From Burkholderia seminalis DSM 23518 (lineage in GTDB: Bacteria > Pseudomonadota > Gammaproteobacteria > Burkholderiales > Burkholderiaceae): a stretch of DNA of 64,000 nucleotides. The position numbers were made by a program, and so were the translations under genes. The stretch is from assembly GCF_902832885.1 (NCBI RefSeq), contig NZ_CADFDK010000005.1, forward strand, positions 124,001 through 188,000, written 5' to 3'. Of the stretch, positions 26,031 through 35,375 are shown piece after piece. Within the stretch, counting starts at the first letter, position 1, and every line of letters starts with the position of its first letter. The notes beneath the pieces are model-generated. The model searched no databases. It had not been told where the DNA came from and worked only from the letters and a program-made list of their open reading frames with translations.

Positions 26031-26939
26031 TCAAAGCGCCCCGGTACGACCGGTCAGTCCGTGCCAGATCCCGAGCAACGACAGCCGCAGGTGCGCGAAG
26101 CGAGGCTGCATGAACAGCGCATAGATCGCGAGCCGGACCGGCATCTTGACGAGTTCCGTCGACTTCCAGCTCCACGGAACATAAGCGCGCCGGATCAGCG
26201 CGATCGCGTTGCGGAACAGATAGTAATGCCGAACCGGGCCGTGTCCGGGATAGCTTCGCCCGAACACCTTGACCGGTTCGCCGCCCAATTCGTGCGTCAG
26301 CCGCAACGCTGGCGCGCCGAGCACCGAATATCCCATCGAGCGAGCGCGGACACACCATTCCAGATCGACGAAGTCGATGAACAACGAGTCGTCCATCGGA
26401 CCGATGTCGCGCCACACATCGAGATTCACGCACGACCCCGACGTGATCAGAAAGTCGACTTCGACCGGCTGCACACCCTTCGGCTGAACCCGGCGCAGCT
26501 TCACGTACCCGAATCGAACGAACGGCGCGACACCGCCCAGCCGTGCGTCCTCGTACGCGGGGCCAACGAGTGCCACGCGACGATTGCGCATGCGCTCGGT
26601 CGCCATTGTCCGAGGCAGTTCGATCAGCAGTTCGTCCGATGGCTCACTATCCTGATCGAACAGCAATACCGACGTACAGTTCGCCGCAGCCAGGCGTTCG
26701 ATACCCTGGTTGAGCGCAGTCGCGATCCCAAGATTGGCGCCGTTCGCGACATAGTCGATACGCGCGTCGAGCCCGAGCGCGCCCGGCGCACTGATGCTCT
26801 CCGTGTTGTCCACCACCACGCAGGGCCATACTTGGGCGAGCCGATTCGCGCGAGCCACGCAACCGCTATCTGGTCGATAGAACACGATGACGACACCGGC
26901 CCGCTCCTGAACCGCGGAATTCTGATTCAAGTTACTCAC
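26031..26939 (-). CDS. Glycosyltransferase family 2, rhamnosyltransferase-like
   Basis: A 302-residue GT2 enzyme of the rhamnosyltransferase kind. It has a first strand GVVIVFYRPDSG, the loop VVVDNTES, a metal-site equivalent LLFDQDSEPSDELL, and LITSGSCVNLDVWRDIG followed by DFVDLEWCVRAR. The FDQDSEP motif is particularly common in dTDP-rhamnosyltransferases. Its start overlaps the rmlD stop by eight bases (26932-26939), so dTDP-L-rhamnose synthesis and use are translationally linked, which supports L-rhamnose as donor. The linkage formed is not predictable. Confidence 0.9.
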   Translation of the reverse strand: MSNLNQNSAVQERAGVVIVFYRPDSGCVARANRLAQVWPCVVVDNTESISAPGALGLDARIDYVANGANLGIATALNQGIERLAAANCTSVLLFDQDSEPSDELLIELPRTMATERMRNRRVALVGPAYEDARLGGVAPFVRFGYVKLRRVQPKGVQPVEVDFLITSGSCVNLDVWRDIGPMDDSLFIDFVDLEWCVRARSMGYSVLGAPALRLTHELGGEPVKVFGRSYPGHGPVRHYYLFRNAIALIRRAYVPWSWKSTELVKMPVRLAIYALFMQPRFAHLRLSLLGIWHGLTGRTGAL

Positions 26940-27831
26940 TCAGGCACAGCTTCAATGCATCGGCCCAGTCCGGCAACCGCAGCCCGAATGCTTCGGTCAG
27001 CTTGTCGTGCGACAGTCGCGAATTGGACGGACGCTTGGCGGGAACCGGGTAGTCGCTCGCCGGAATCGGCAACACCTTCGGCGCACGCTCGCCCATCGCG
27101 TGGGCGAAGATTGCCTCGGCAAACCCGTGCCACGACGTCGCGCCTGCCGACGTGAAGTGATAAACGCCGGAACGCTGCGCCCACCAGCCCGCGTCATCGG
27201 CCGCCAACGCCTGCGTGACGATGTGCGAGGTCGCGGTGGCGATCGTCTTCGACCACGTCGGCGCGCCAACCTGATCCGCGACGACGCGCAGTTCCGGACG
27301 TTCGCTGCCGAGCTTCAGCATCGTCAGCAGGAAGTTCTTGCCGCGACGGCCGTACACCCAGCTCGTCCGCAGAATCAAGTGCGCGCAACCCGTCGCCGCG
27401 ATGGCCTGCTCGCCCTCAAGCTTGGTCAGCCCGTACACGTTCTGCGGATTGGTCGCATCCGTTTCGACGTAGGCACCGTCTTTGGTCCCGTCGAACACGT
27501 AGTCGGTCGAATAATGAATCAGCGCTGCGCCGAGACGCGCCGCCTCCTCCGCAAAAGCGCGCGGAACTTCGGCATTCAGCCGGCGCGCGGCGTCAACGTC
27601 CGTCTCGGCCTTGTCGACCGCCGTATACGCGGCCGGATTCACGATGATCGACGGCTTCAGCCCGCGTACGACACTGCGCACCCGATCGAGATCGGACAGG
27701 TCGAGCATCGAGCGGTCGCACCCCACCACACGGCCGAGACCTTGCAGCGAGCGCAGCAGTTCGAACCCGACCTGGCCATTCACACCCGTCACGAGGATCG
27801 TCGGCTCTGGAGTCACACCCACCTCACGCAT
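26932..27831 (-). CDS. rmlD: dTDP-4-dehydrorhamnose reductase
   Basis: A 299-residue NADPH-dependent reductase making dTDP-L-rhamnose in the last step of the pathway. LVTGVNGQVGFELL is the dinucleotide site, YSTDYVFDGTKDGAYVE holds the catalytic Thr/Asp region and YGLTKLEGEQ supplies the catalytic Tyr and Lys. Length is that of RfbD/RmlD. The gene overlaps rmlC by eight bases upstream and the GT2 gene by eight bases downstream, so translation is coupled. Confidence 0.96.
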   Translation of the reverse strand: MREVGVTPEPTILVTGVNGQVGFELLRSLQGLGRVVGCDRSMLDLSDLDRVRSVVRGLKPSIIVNPAAYTAVDKAETDVDAARRLNAEVPRAFAEEAARLGAALIHYSTDYVFDGTKDGAYVETDATNPQNVYGLTKLEGEQAIAATGCAHLILRTSWVYGRRGKNFLLTMLKLGSERPELRVVADQVGAPTWSKTIATATSHIVTQALAADDAGWWAQRSGVYHFTSAGATSWHGFAEAIFAHAMGERAPKVLPIPASDYPVPAKRPSNSRLSHDKLTEAFGLRLPDWADALKLCLSE

Positions 27832-28375
27832 AAACTTCGGCTTCGCTCAAACGCTTGCCGGCTGCGTCCTTCGCCGCCAGCAGCGGCTCGAAATCGATCG
27901 GCCACTCGATTCCGATCTCCGGGTCGTTCCACACGATGCTGCGCTCGTGTTCCGGAAACCAGTAGTCGGTCGTCTTGTAGAGGAACTGCGCGGCCTCCGA
28001 CAGCACGACGAAGCCGTGTGCGAAACCGGGCGGCACCCACAGCTGCCGATGGTTGTCGTTCGACAGGACAACCCCTACCCACTTGCCGAAGTTCGGCGAA
28101 TCCTTGCGAATGTCGACGGCCACGTCGAACACTTCGCCCTCGACCACGCGAACGAGCTTGCCCTGCGCGTGCTGGATCTGATAGTGCAGCCCGCGCAGCA
28201 CGCCCTTCGACGAGCGTGAGTGGTTGTCCTGCACGAATTCGACGCCGGGTGCGACCTGCTCGGCGAATTCCTTCCCGTTGAAGCTTTCGTAGAAGAACCC
28301 GCGCGCGTCGCCGAACACCTTCGGCTCGATGATCTTGACTTCCGGCAGTGCCGTCGCCGTTACTTGGATGGCCAT
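27824..28375 (-). CDS. rmlC: dTDP-4-dehydrorhamnose 3,5-epimerase
   Basis: A 183-residue cupin-fold epimerase. Family motifs are [34 protein letters not shown] (catalytic His in the last stretch), and [14 protein letters not shown]. The ATG at 28373-28375 begins [15 protein letters not shown], giving the standard length. A longer open frame runs upstream but is inside rmlA. The start overlaps the 3' end of rmlA by 16 bases and the stop overlaps rmlD by 8 bases. Confidence 0.96.
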   Translation of the reverse strand: MAIQVTATALPEVKIIEPKVFGDARGFFYESFNGKEFAEQVAPGVEFVQDNHSRSSKGVLRGLHYQIQHAQGKLVRVVEGEVFDVAVDIRKDSPNFGKWVGVVLSNDNHRQLWVPPGFAHGFVVLSEAAQFLYKTTDYWFPEHERSIVWNDPEIGIEWPIDFEPLLAAKDAAGKRLSEAEVYA

Positions 28376-29253
28376 GCGACTTGATCCGTAAGAATGTTCT
28401 TGAGGTATTGACCGTATGCGTTCTTCGCGAGCGGCTGCGCCAGCTTCAGCACTTGCTCCGCATCGATCCAGTTGCGGCGATAGGCGATTTCTTCCGGACA
28501 TGCGACGACGAGACCCTGCCGCTTCTGCAACGTCGCGATGAAGCTGGCCGCCTCGATCAGCGAATCGTGCGTGCCGGTATCGAGCCACGCATAACCGCGC
28601 CCCATGATCTCGACGTTCAGCGCACCGCTGTCGAGATAGCGCGAGTTGACATCGGTAATTTCCAGCTCGCCGCGCGGCGATGGCTTGATGTCGGCCGCGA
28701 TGTCGCATACGCGGTTGTCGTAGAAATACAGGCCCGTCACTGCGTAGTTCGAACGCGGCTTCGCCGGCTTTTCCTCGATCGACAGCGCACGGAACGACTT
28801 GTCGAATTCGACGACGCCGTAACGCTCCGGGTCATGCACGTGATACGCAAACACGGTCGCGCCAGTTTCCTGTGCATGCGCGCGCTCCAGCTGCTTCGCC
28901 AGATCGTGCCCGTAGAAGATGTTGTCGCCGAGAATCAGCGCCGACGGATCGTTGCCGACGAACGCCTTGCCGATGATGAACGCCTGCGCGAGACCGTCGG
29001 GCGACGGCTGCACCGCGTACTGGATGTTCATCCCCCACTGGCTGCCGTCGCCGAGCATCGCTTCGAAGCGCGGCGTGTCCTGCGGCGTGGAGATGATCAA
29101 TACATCGCGAATGCCCGCGACCATCAACGTCGACAGCGGGTAGTAGATCATCGGCTTGTCGTACACCGGCAGCAGCTGCTTGGAGACGACGTGCGTGATC
29201 GGATACAGCCGCGTGCCGGAACCACCGGCGAGAATGATGCCTTTACGTGCCAT
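28360..29253 (-). CDS. rmlA: Glucose-1-phosphate thymidylyltransferase
   Basis: A 297-residue enzyme making dTDP-glucose from dTTP and glucose-1-P, the first committed and feedback-controlled step of dTDP-rhamnose synthesis. [14 protein letters not shown] is the nucleotidyltransferase signature near the N terminus, followed by [18 protein letters not shown], then the [10 protein letters not shown] segment that contacts the sugar. The ATG at 29251-29253 has an excellent ribosome site (AGGAGAG) just upstream. A longer frame beyond it is inside rmlB. It lies 11 bases after rmlB. Confidence 0.97.
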   Translation of the reverse strand: MARKGIILAGGSGTRLYPITHVVSKQLLPVYDKPMIYYPLSTLMVAGIRDVLIISTPQDTPRFEAMLGDGSQWGMNIQYAVQPSPDGLAQAFIIGKAFVGNDPSALILGDNIFYGHDLAKQLERAHAQETGATVFAYHVHDPERYGVVEFDKSFRALSIEEKPAKPRSNYAVTGLYFYDNRVCDIAADIKPSPRGELEITDVNSRYLDSGALNVEIMGRGYAWLDTGTHDSLIEAASFIATLQKRQGLVVACPEEIAYRRNWIDAEQVLKLAQPLAKNAYGQYLKNILTDQVAWPSK

Positions 29254-29264
29254 CGCTTCTCTCC

Positions 29265-30326
29265 TCAAGTGCGTTTCGCGTAGTTCGTCTCGACCCACTT
29301 GCGGTACTCGCCCGATGCGACCTCGTCGACCCAGACCTGATTGTCGAGATACCAGTCGACCGTCTTCGCCAGGCCAGTCTCGAACGTTTCCGCGGGCTTC
29401 CAGCCGAGCTCGCGTTCGAGCTTGCGCGCATCGATCGCGTAGCGGCGATCGTGGCCGGGCCGGTCCGTCACATAGGTGATCTGGTCGCGGTACGAACCCG
29501 CTGCCTTCGGGCGCGCCTTGTCGAGCAGGTCGCACAGCGTATGCACGACTTCGAGGTTCTTCTTCTCGTTCCAGCCGCCGACGTTGTACGTCTCGCCGGG
29601 CACACCGCGCGCGAGCACTTCGCGAATCGCGCTGCAGTGATCGCCGACGTACAGCCAGTCGCGCACGTTCTGGCCGTCGCCATACACTGGCAGCGGCTTG
29701 CCCGCGAGCGCGTTCGCGATCATCAGCGGAATCAGCTTCTCGGGGAACTGATACGGGCCGTAGTTGTTCGAACAGTTCGTCGTCAGCACCGGCAGGCCGT
29801 ACGTATGATGGTATGCACGCACCAGATGGTCGGAACCCGCCTTCGTCGCCGAATACGGGCTGTTCGGCGCGTACGGCGTCGTTTCGGAGAATTGCGGGTC
29901 GGTGGCCGACAGCGAACCGAACACCTCGTCGGTCGACACGTGCAGGAAGCGGAACGCAGCCTTGTCGGCGTCGTTCAGTCCGTTCCAGTACTGGCGGGTC
30001 GCCTCGAGCAGCGTGAACGTGCCGACGACGTTGGTCTGCACGAAGTCCGCGGGGCCGTGGATCGAGCGATCGACGTGGCTTTCCGCGGCGAAGTGCAGTA
30101 CCGCGCGGGGCTTGTGCTCGGCGAGGAGCGCATCGAGTGCGTCACGGTCGCAGATGTCGACGCGCGCAAACACGTGCTTCGGGTTCCCGTCCAGCGACTG
30201 CAGCGTGCGCAGGTTCCCTGCGTACGTCAGCTTGTCAACGTTGAGCACGGCTTCGTCGGATGCGCGCAGCCAGTCGAGTACAAAATTGGCACCGATAAAA
30301 CCCGCGCCGCCCGTAACCAGGATCAT
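29265..30326 (-). CDS. rmlB: dTDP-glucose 4,6-dehydratase
   Basis: A 353-residue extended short-chain dehydratase. [15 protein letters not shown] is the NAD site, [12 protein letters not shown] and STDEVFGSL are family signatures with the catalytic Thr-Asp-Glu, and [15 protein letters not shown] supplies the YxxxK. Length is normal. It is the first gene of the long minus-strand O-antigen operon that continues down to 13.9 kb. The A+T-rich gap upstream carries a perfect -10 hexamer oriented toward this gene. Confidence 0.97.
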   Translation of the reverse strand: MILVTGGAGFIGANFVLDWLRASDEAVLNVDKLTYAGNLRTLQSLDGNPKHVFARVDICDRDALDALLAEHKPRAVLHFAAESHVDRSIHGPADFVQTNVVGTFTLLEATRQYWNGLNDADKAAFRFLHVSTDEVFGSLSATDPQFSETTPYAPNSPYSATKAGSDHLVRAYHHTYGLPVLTTNCSNNYGPYQFPEKLIPLMIANALAGKPLPVYGDGQNVRDWLYVGDHCSAIREVLARGVPGETYNVGGWNEKKNLEVVHTLCDLLDKARPKAAGSYRDQITYVTDRPGHDRRYAIDARKLERELGWKPAETFETGLAKTVDWYLDNQVWVDEVASGEYRKWVETNYAKRT

Positions 30327-30669
30327 GAGGCTCCCTCAAATAATGTGTGGCAGGCGTCATCAGGCGCCGGCCACATCAGATTCGCAAATGCTAGTAACTT
30401 GTGATTGCTACGTCAGACCGGGAATTTTAACCGGTCGACATGGCCTCCAAAGTCATGAAATGCTAATTTTGTTGGGGAAAATGATAATTATAGGGAGCCG
30501 CCCCCTGCAAAAGCCATGCCGCTAACAACTTGATACAGCGCTTCGAACCCTTTCCGAGCATGAAATTTCTTGCCAAATCAACCCGCCGTCGCAGAATGTA
30601 AATTGCGCCACGCTGCATTGATTGGATGATTTTTCCCGCGTTATCGATACTCGCAAAATCCGCCGCCCC
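30327..30669. other. A+T-rich intergenic control region between rmlB and apaH
   Basis: About 340 bases, strikingly A+T-rich for this genome, between divergent rmlB and apaH. It contains the -10-like box described separately. I looked for a JUMPstart/ops element (GGCGGTAG) and did not see one. A small open frame inside it (minus strand) overlaps apaH and has no family resemblance. The A+T richness may mark an H-NS-type silencer target at the edge of the acquired O-antigen block, which is inference. Confidence 0.5.
30487..30492 (-). promoter_or_regulatory. Candidate -10 box for the rml O-antigen operon
   Basis: TATAAT on the minus strand about 160 bases before the rmlB start codon, in an A+T-rich region. 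No good -35 hexamer stands 16-18 bases upstream, so the promoter may need an activator or an extended element. The long leader would fit the elongation control seen for O-antigen operons elsewhere. Confidence 0.4.
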
Positions 30670-31509
30670 ATGCCCCTCCCCCCCATCGCCATCGGCGACA
30701 TCCAAGGCTGTCATTCCGCTTTCCGGTCGCTGCTCGACAAGCTTTCGCCGCCAGCCGACACGCCGCTGTGGATCGCCGGCGACGTCGTCAACCGCGGACC
30801 CGGCTCGCTTGCCGCGCTACGTGCGGTCGTGGACCTCGGCCCATGCGCGACCGTCGTGCTCGGCAATCACGACCTTCACCTGCTCGCGGTCTCCGCCGGG
30901 CTGCGCACCGAGCGCCCGGGCGACACGATCGGCGAGATCCTCGACGCGCCGGATGCCGACGCGCTGCTCGACTGGGTGCGCCACCGCCCGTTCGTCCATG
31001 CGGAGGACGGAATGCTGCTCGTGCATGCGGGCGTACTGCCGCAATGGGACACCACGCTCGCGCTCGAACTCGCGGACGAACTGCAGCGTGCGCTGCGCGC
31101 GCCCGACTGGCGCGACACGCTGCAAGGCCTGTACGGCAATGAGCCGAATCAATGGAGTCCGAACCTGAAGAAGCGGGACCGGATGCGCGTCGCCTTCAAC
31201 GCGTTCACGCGCGTACGCTTCTGCACGCCCGACGGCGCCATGGAATTCAAGGCGAACGGCGGCCCGGACAGCGCGCCGCCCGGCTACCTGCCGTGGTTCG
31301 ACGTACCAGGGCGCCGCACGGAGGACGTGACGGTCGTGTTCGGGCACTGGGCCGCGCTTGGCCTGACGCTGCGCGACAACGTCGTCGCGCTCGATTCGGG
31401 ATGCGTATGGGGGAACCAGTTGTCGGCCGTCAGGCTGACGGCAGACCCCGCGCAGCGTACGGTCACGCAGGTGCAGTGCGAAGCGTGCCGCTCACCGGGC
31501 GGCGAGTAA
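30670..31509 (+). CDS. apaH: Diadenosine tetraphosphatase (symmetrical)
   Basis: A 279-residue metallophosphatase that splits Ap4A into two ADP. The phosphoesterase motifs are in order: AIGDIQGCHSAF (GDxxG), WIAGDVVNRGPGS (GDxVxRG), VLGNHDLHLLA (GNHD) and LLVHAGVLPQWD. The ATG at 30670 starts MPLPPIAIGDI, the usual N terminus. The frame is open back to 30622 but that adds nothing conserved. It marks the right boundary of the O-antigen locus, as in other Burkholderia. Its 3' end faces the acyltransferase gene with a 32-base gap. Confidence 0.96.
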   Translation: MPLPPIAIGDIQGCHSAFRSLLDKLSPPADTPLWIAGDVVNRGPGSLAALRAVVDLGPCATVVLGNHDLHLLAVSAGLRTERPGDTIGEILDAPDADALLDWVRHRPFVHAEDGMLLVHAGVLPQWDTTLALELADELQRALRAPDWRDTLQGLYGNEPNQWSPNLKKRDRMRVAFNAFTRVRFCTPDGAMEFKANGGPDSAPPGYLPWFDVPGRRTEDVTVVFGHWAALGLTLRDNVVALDSGCVWGNQLSAVRLTADPAQRTVTQVQCEACRSPGGE

Positions 31510-31541
31510 CGACACGCCGATTCGCGCAAACGGGGTGCGCG

Positions 31542-32399
31542 TCAACCCTCGCGCCCCGGCACCGGCTCATCGGCCGCCGCATCGGCTGCCGCCCCGCCAC
31601 CGAGCTCGGTCGCCGGATACGCATGCTTCTGCAACTCCGCGAGCGCCTCGGCCGACGGCTTGCCGACCGTCTCCTGCAACGTCGCCAGCGCGGCCGCGAT
31701 CGCATCGCGCGCCGCCGCGGACGTCGCCCGCCGGTCGCCGCCCGGCGCAATCGGATCGCACACGTACAGATGCGCGACGAGCGGCCCGCCACGCAGCACC
31801 ATGTCGAGTGACTTGCCGAGCGACAGGTCGCCCGTGTAGGCCGGCGCGACCGACTGACGCCCTTGCGCATCCTCGTACATCAGACAGATCGGCTGCACCG
31901 CGCAGCCGGCCGATACCGCGGCCTGGAACAGGTTCGCATGGAACGGCAGCAGCGCCTGGCCGTCGGACGTCGTCCCTTCCGGAAACACGCACATCACACC
32001 ACCGTTGCGCAACCGCTCCGCCATCTCGTGCATCACCCGCATTGCCTCGGTGCGCTTCTCGCGCTGCAGAAACACGGTGTCGAGCTTCTCGGCCAGCCAA
32101 CCGACCACCGGCCACTGCCGCACCTCGGCCTTCGACACGAACGGCGTCGGCCGCCACGCGTTGACGGTGTAGATGTCGAGCCACGACACATGGTTGCCGA
32201 CGACGAGCGCACCCGCGTCGAGGCGCGCCGCGTCGTTGTGGACGACGACGCGCATCCCGCAGATCCGCAGCATCTTGACCGACCAGCGACGTATCAGCTC
32301 GGCGCGACGCGCGGGCGTGACATGCGAAAAACGCGGCGCGACGATCGCCATGCCGCGCAACAGGTGAAAAACGAGACGCAGCTTGCGAAGGGCGGTCAT
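31542..32399 (-). CDS. plsC: 1-acyl-sn-glycerol-3-phosphate acyltransferase
   Basis: A 285-residue membrane-associated acyltransferase of the PlsC/LPLAT family, making phosphatidic acid. The catalytic HX4D motif is NHVSWLDIYT near residue 75. The glycerol-phosphate-binding block is VCVFPEGTTSDGQALLPFHANL, and a hydrophobic N-terminal helix is present. It is the last gene of the yqgE-ruvX-pyrR-pyrB-pyrC' operon, 19 bases after pyrC'. The same neighbourhood occurs in other beta-proteobacteria. An ornithine-lipid acyltransferase is an alternative role. Confidence 0.9.
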   Translation of the reverse strand: MTALRKLRLVFHLLRGMAIVAPRFSHVTPARRAELIRRWSVKMLRICGMRVVVHNDAARLDAGALVVGNHVSWLDIYTVNAWRPTPFVSKAEVRQWPVVGWLAEKLDTVFLQREKRTEAMRVMHEMAERLRNGGVMCVFPEGTTSDGQALLPFHANLFQAAVSAGCAVQPICLMYEDAQGRQSVAPAYTGDLSLGKSLDMVLRGGPLVAHLYVCDPIAPGGDRRATSAAARDAIAAALATLQETVGKPSAEALAELQKHAYPATELGGGAAADAAADEPVPGREG

Positions 32400-32418
32400 G
32401 GCGAGGATCCGGCGTGGT

Positions 32419-33705
32419 TCAGTGACGCTCGAATGCGACCTGCCCGGACACGAGCGTCGCGCGCACGGTGGCCGGCAGTTCGTAGCCGAGGAACGGCGAG
32501 TTGTGGCCCTGGCTCTTCAGCGCGCGCGGTTCGACGCGCCAGTGCGCGCGCGGATCGAACACGCACAGATCGGCCGCGCCGCCTTCGGCGAGGCGACCTG
32601 CCGGCAGCTGCAGCACGTCGGCCGGCGCCGACGTGATGCGGCGCAGCGCCTGCGCAAGCGGCGTACGCGTCTCGTCCGCCCACTTCAGCGTCAGCGACAG
32701 CAGCAGCTCGAGGCCCGTCGCGCCAGGCGTCGCTTCGCCGAACGGCAGCAGCTTCTCGTCGTCGTCGACCGGCGTGTGGTCGGAGCAGATCGCATCGATC
32801 GTGCCGTCGGCGAGCGCCACACGGATCGCCTCGCGGTCGCGCTCGCCGCGCAGCGGCGGATCGAGCCGGAACTGCGAGTCGAAATAGCCGATGTCGACGT
32901 CGATCAGGTGCAGATGGTTCACGCCGACGTCGCAGGTCACGGGCAGCCCTTCCGCCTTCGCCGCGCGCACGAGCGCGAGGCCGGCCGCGGACGACAGCCG
33001 CGCGAGGTGCACGCGCGCGCCCGTCACGCGCATCAGCTCGAAGATCGTGTGCAGCGCGATCGTCTCGGCCGCGACCGGCACGCCGGACAACCCGAGCCGC
33101 GACGCGAGTGCGCCGCTCGCGGCCACGCCGCCGCGGCCGATGAACGCGTCGAGCGGACGCAGCCACGTCGTGTAGCCGTAGGTGCTCGCGTACTGCAGCG
33201 CGCGCAGCAGCACCTGCGTGTCGCGCACCGGCACGTTCGCATGCGTGAAGCCGACGCAGCCGGACTCGGTCAGCGCGACCATCTCGGTGATCACTTCACC
33301 CTTGAGGCCGACGGTCAGCGCGCCCAGCGGGTGCACGTTCGCCTGGTGCAGGTTGCGCGCGCGGAACTTGAGCATCTCGACGAGGCCCGGCTCGTCGAGC
33401 ACGGGGTCGGTATCCGGCGGGCACACGAGCGTCGTGACGCCGCCGGCGACGGCCGCGGCCATCTCGGACGCGAGCGTCGCCTTGTGTTCGTAGCCGGGCT
33501 CGCGCAGCCGCGCGCACAGGTCGACGAGGCCGGGCGCGACGATCAGGCCCGACGCGTCGATGGTCTTCGCGGCGTTGAAATCGGCCGGCGCCTTGCCGTC
33601 CTCGGCGATCGCGACGATCTTGCCGGCCGCGACGAATACATCGGCCTGCCGCTCGGTGCCGGCGACCGGATCGATCAGCGTGCCGCCTTTGATATGAATC
33701 TTCAT
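32419..33705 (-). CDS. pyrC': Inactive dihydroorotase-like subunit (PyrC'/PyrX)
   Basis: A 428-residue dihydroorotase homologue that is expected to be non-catalytic. The metal-binding HxH of true dihydroorotases (DxHxHLREPG) reads DLCARLREPG here, with Cys64 and Arg66 in place of the two histidines, though the fold motifs LREPG, PPDTDPVLDEPG and CSDHTPV remain. In Pseudomonas such a subunit is needed to assemble and support the aspartate transcarbamoylase dodecamer with PyrB. It lies directly downstream of pyrB (52 bases), exactly the pyrB-pyrC' pairing. An active PyrC must be encoded elsewhere. Confidence 0.93.
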   Translation of the reverse strand: MKIHIKGGTLIDPVAGTERQADVFVAAGKIVAIAEDGKAPADFNAAKTIDASGLIVAPGLVDLCARLREPGYEHKATLASEMAAAVAGGVTTLVCPPDTDPVLDEPGLVEMLKFRARNLHQANVHPLGALTVGLKGEVITEMVALTESGCVGFTHANVPVRDTQVLLRALQYASTYGYTTWLRPLDAFIGRGGVAASGALASRLGLSGVPVAAETIALHTIFELMRVTGARVHLARLSSAAGLALVRAAKAEGLPVTCDVGVNHLHLIDVDIGYFDSQFRLDPPLRGERDREAIRVALADGTIDAICSDHTPVDDDEKLLPFGEATPGATGLELLLSLTLKWADETRTPLAQALRRITSAPADVLQLPAGRLAEGGAADLCVFDPRAHWRVEPRALKSQGHNSPFLGYELPATVRATLVSGQVAFERH

Positions 33706-33757
33706 GCGCTGTCAGTGAATGCGTTGATTGCGTGAATAAGGAGGCGCGAAAGCGGGC

Positions 33758-34789
33758 TCAGTCGCTGTTGCCGGCAACGATGCCCATCACCGCCATCCGC
33801 ACGGCGATGCCGAACGTGACCTGGTTGAGGATCACCGACTGCGGGCCGTCGGCGACCTGCGAATCGATCTCGACGCCGCGGTTCATCGGGCCCGGGTGCA
33901 TCACGATCGCGTCGGGCGCGGCGAGCGCGAGGCGCTCGGGCGTCAGGCCCCACGTCTTGAAGTACTCCTGCGCGGACGGCAGCAGCGCGCCGCTCATCCG
34001 TTCGTTCTGCAGGCGCAGCATGATGATCACGTCGACGCCCTTCAGCCCTTCGTCGAGGTTGTGGAACACCTTCACGCCCATCTGCTCGAGCCCGCCCGGC
34101 AGCAGCGTGCGCGGCCCGATCGCGCGCACTTCCGGCACGCCGAGCGTGGTGAGCGCATGGATGTCGGAGCGCGCGACGCGCGAATGCAGGATGTCGCCGA
34201 CGATCGCCACGCGCAGCTTCGTGAAGTCGCGCTTGTAGTGACGGATCGTGTACATGTCGAGCAGGCCCTGCGTCGGGTGCGCGTGGCGGCCGTCGCCGGC
34301 ATTGATCACGTGCACGTGCGGCGCGCAGTGCTCGGCAATCAGGTACGGTGCGCCGCTCGACGCATGGCGCACGACGAACAGATCGGCATGCATCGCCGAC
34401 AGGTTGTTGATCGTGTCGAGCAGCGATTCGCCCTTGCTCGTCGACGACGCGTTGATGTTCAGGTTCAGCACGTCGGCCGACAGGCGCGTCGCGGCGATCT
34501 CGAAGGTCGTGCGCGTGCGCGTCGAGTTCTCGAAGAACAGGTTGAAGACGGACTTGCCGCGCAGGAGCGGCACCTTCTTCACTTCCCGGTCCGTCACGCT
34601 GACGAACTGCTCGGCCGTATCGAGGATATGGTTGACGATCGAGCGCGGCAGGCCCTCGATCGACAGCAGGTGCTTCAGCTCGCCGTTTTTCGTGAGCTGC
34701 GGGTTGCCCTTCAGGAACCCGTAGCGGAACCGGTCGGGGCTCGCGGCCGCGGCGGGATTGCCGGTGCGGCCAGTGGTGTCGGTGGTCAT
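33758..34789 (-). CDS. pyrB: Aspartate carbamoyltransferase catalytic chain
   Basis: A 343-residue enzyme joining carbamoyl phosphate and aspartate, the first pyrimidine step. Carbamoyl-phosphate loop [38 protein letters not shown] and [11 protein letters not shown] are all present. The N terminus is about 35 residues longer than in E. coli, the extension that contacts PyrC' in the Pseudomonas-type class A complex. I chose the ATG at 34787-34789 ([10 protein letters not shown]). The frame stays open to 34909 but runs into the pyrR spacer, and homologues are about this size. It lies between pyrR and pyrC'. Confidence 0.94.
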   Translation of the reverse strand: MTTDTTGRTGNPAAAASPDRFRYGFLKGNPQLTKNGELKHLLSIEGLPRSIVNHILDTAEQFVSVTDREVKKVPLLRGKSVFNLFFENSTRTRTTFEIAATRLSADVLNLNINASSTSKGESLLDTINNLSAMHADLFVVRHASSGAPYLIAEHCAPHVHVINAGDGRHAHPTQGLLDMYTIRHYKRDFTKLRVAIVGDILHSRVARSDIHALTTLGVPEVRAIGPRTLLPGGLEQMGVKVFHNLDEGLKGVDVIIMLRLQNERMSGALLPSAQEYFKTWGLTPERLALAAPDAIVMHPGPMNRGVEIDSQVADGPQSVILNQVTFGIAVRMAVMGIVAGNSD

Positions 34790-34862
34790 GGTGTGCGTGA
34801 TTCCAACTATGCAAACGGGCCGCGGTGCAAACCAGCGGCCCGGGATACGGTTCGCGTGTCGT

Positions 34863-35375
34863 TCAGGCGCCGTGCGGGTCGACGCGCAGCGTGAACCGCG
34901 CGTCGTCACGCGCGAGCACGAGCGTCGCGCCGGCCGGCACGTCGAGCGTGCCGCCCGCGAAGCGTGCGGCGACCGGCAACTCGCGGCCGCCGCGATCGGC
35001 CAGCACCGCGAGCTCGACCGCGGCCGGACGGCCGTAGTCGAACAGCTCGTTAAGCGCCGCGCGCACGGTGCGCCCGGTGTACAGCACGTCGTCGACGAGC
35101 ACGATGCGCGCGCCGTCGATCTCGAACGGCAGCGATGTCGGGCTGGCCTGGCTGTGGAGCCCCTTCTTCGCGTAGTCGTCGCGATGCAGCGCGACGTTCA
35201 CGACGCCGAAGGCCGGCGCGCCGAGATCGCGTGCGAGACGCTCGGCCAGCCATGCGCCGCCGCTGTGAATGCCGGCGAGCCGCGGGCCGCCCGGTTCGGC
35301 GAACGCCGTGCCGTACGCGGCGCGGATCTGGTCGAGCAGGACGCGGTAAAGCGCCTCGGCATCAATGGTGCTCAT
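34863..35375 (-). CDS. pyrR: PyrR bifunctional regulator / uracil phosphoribosyltransferase
   Basis: A 170-residue type-I phosphoribosyltransferase-fold protein. The PRPP-binding motif is [13 protein letters not shown] near residues 90-102, and a flexible loop HRDDYAKKG precedes it. In Gram-positives PyrR attenuates pyr mRNAs; in proteobacteria it may act mainly as a UPRTase, so the regulatory role here is not certain. The start codon (ATG at 35373-35375) lies inside the ruvX 3' end with a 14-base overlap. It is followed by pyrB after 73 bases, and I see no attenuator hairpin in that gap. Confidence 0.92.
   Translation of the reverse strand: MSTIDAEALYRVLLDQIRAAYGTAFAEPGGPRLAGIHSGGAWLAERLARDLGAPAFGVVNVALHRDDYAKKGLHSQASPTSLPFEIDGARIVLVDDVLYTGRTVRAALNELFDYGRPAAVELAVLADRGGRELPVAARFAGGTLDVPAGATLVLARDDARFTLRVDPHGA

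Noticed and set aside
30327-30669. JUMPstart/ops element before the O-antigen operon
   Set aside because: No GGCGGTAG or close variant was found on the minus strand.
30463-30714. An 83-codon minus-strand frame in the rmlB-apaH gap
   Set aside because: Overlaps apaH and matches no family. Its composition looks like chance in A+T-rich DNA.
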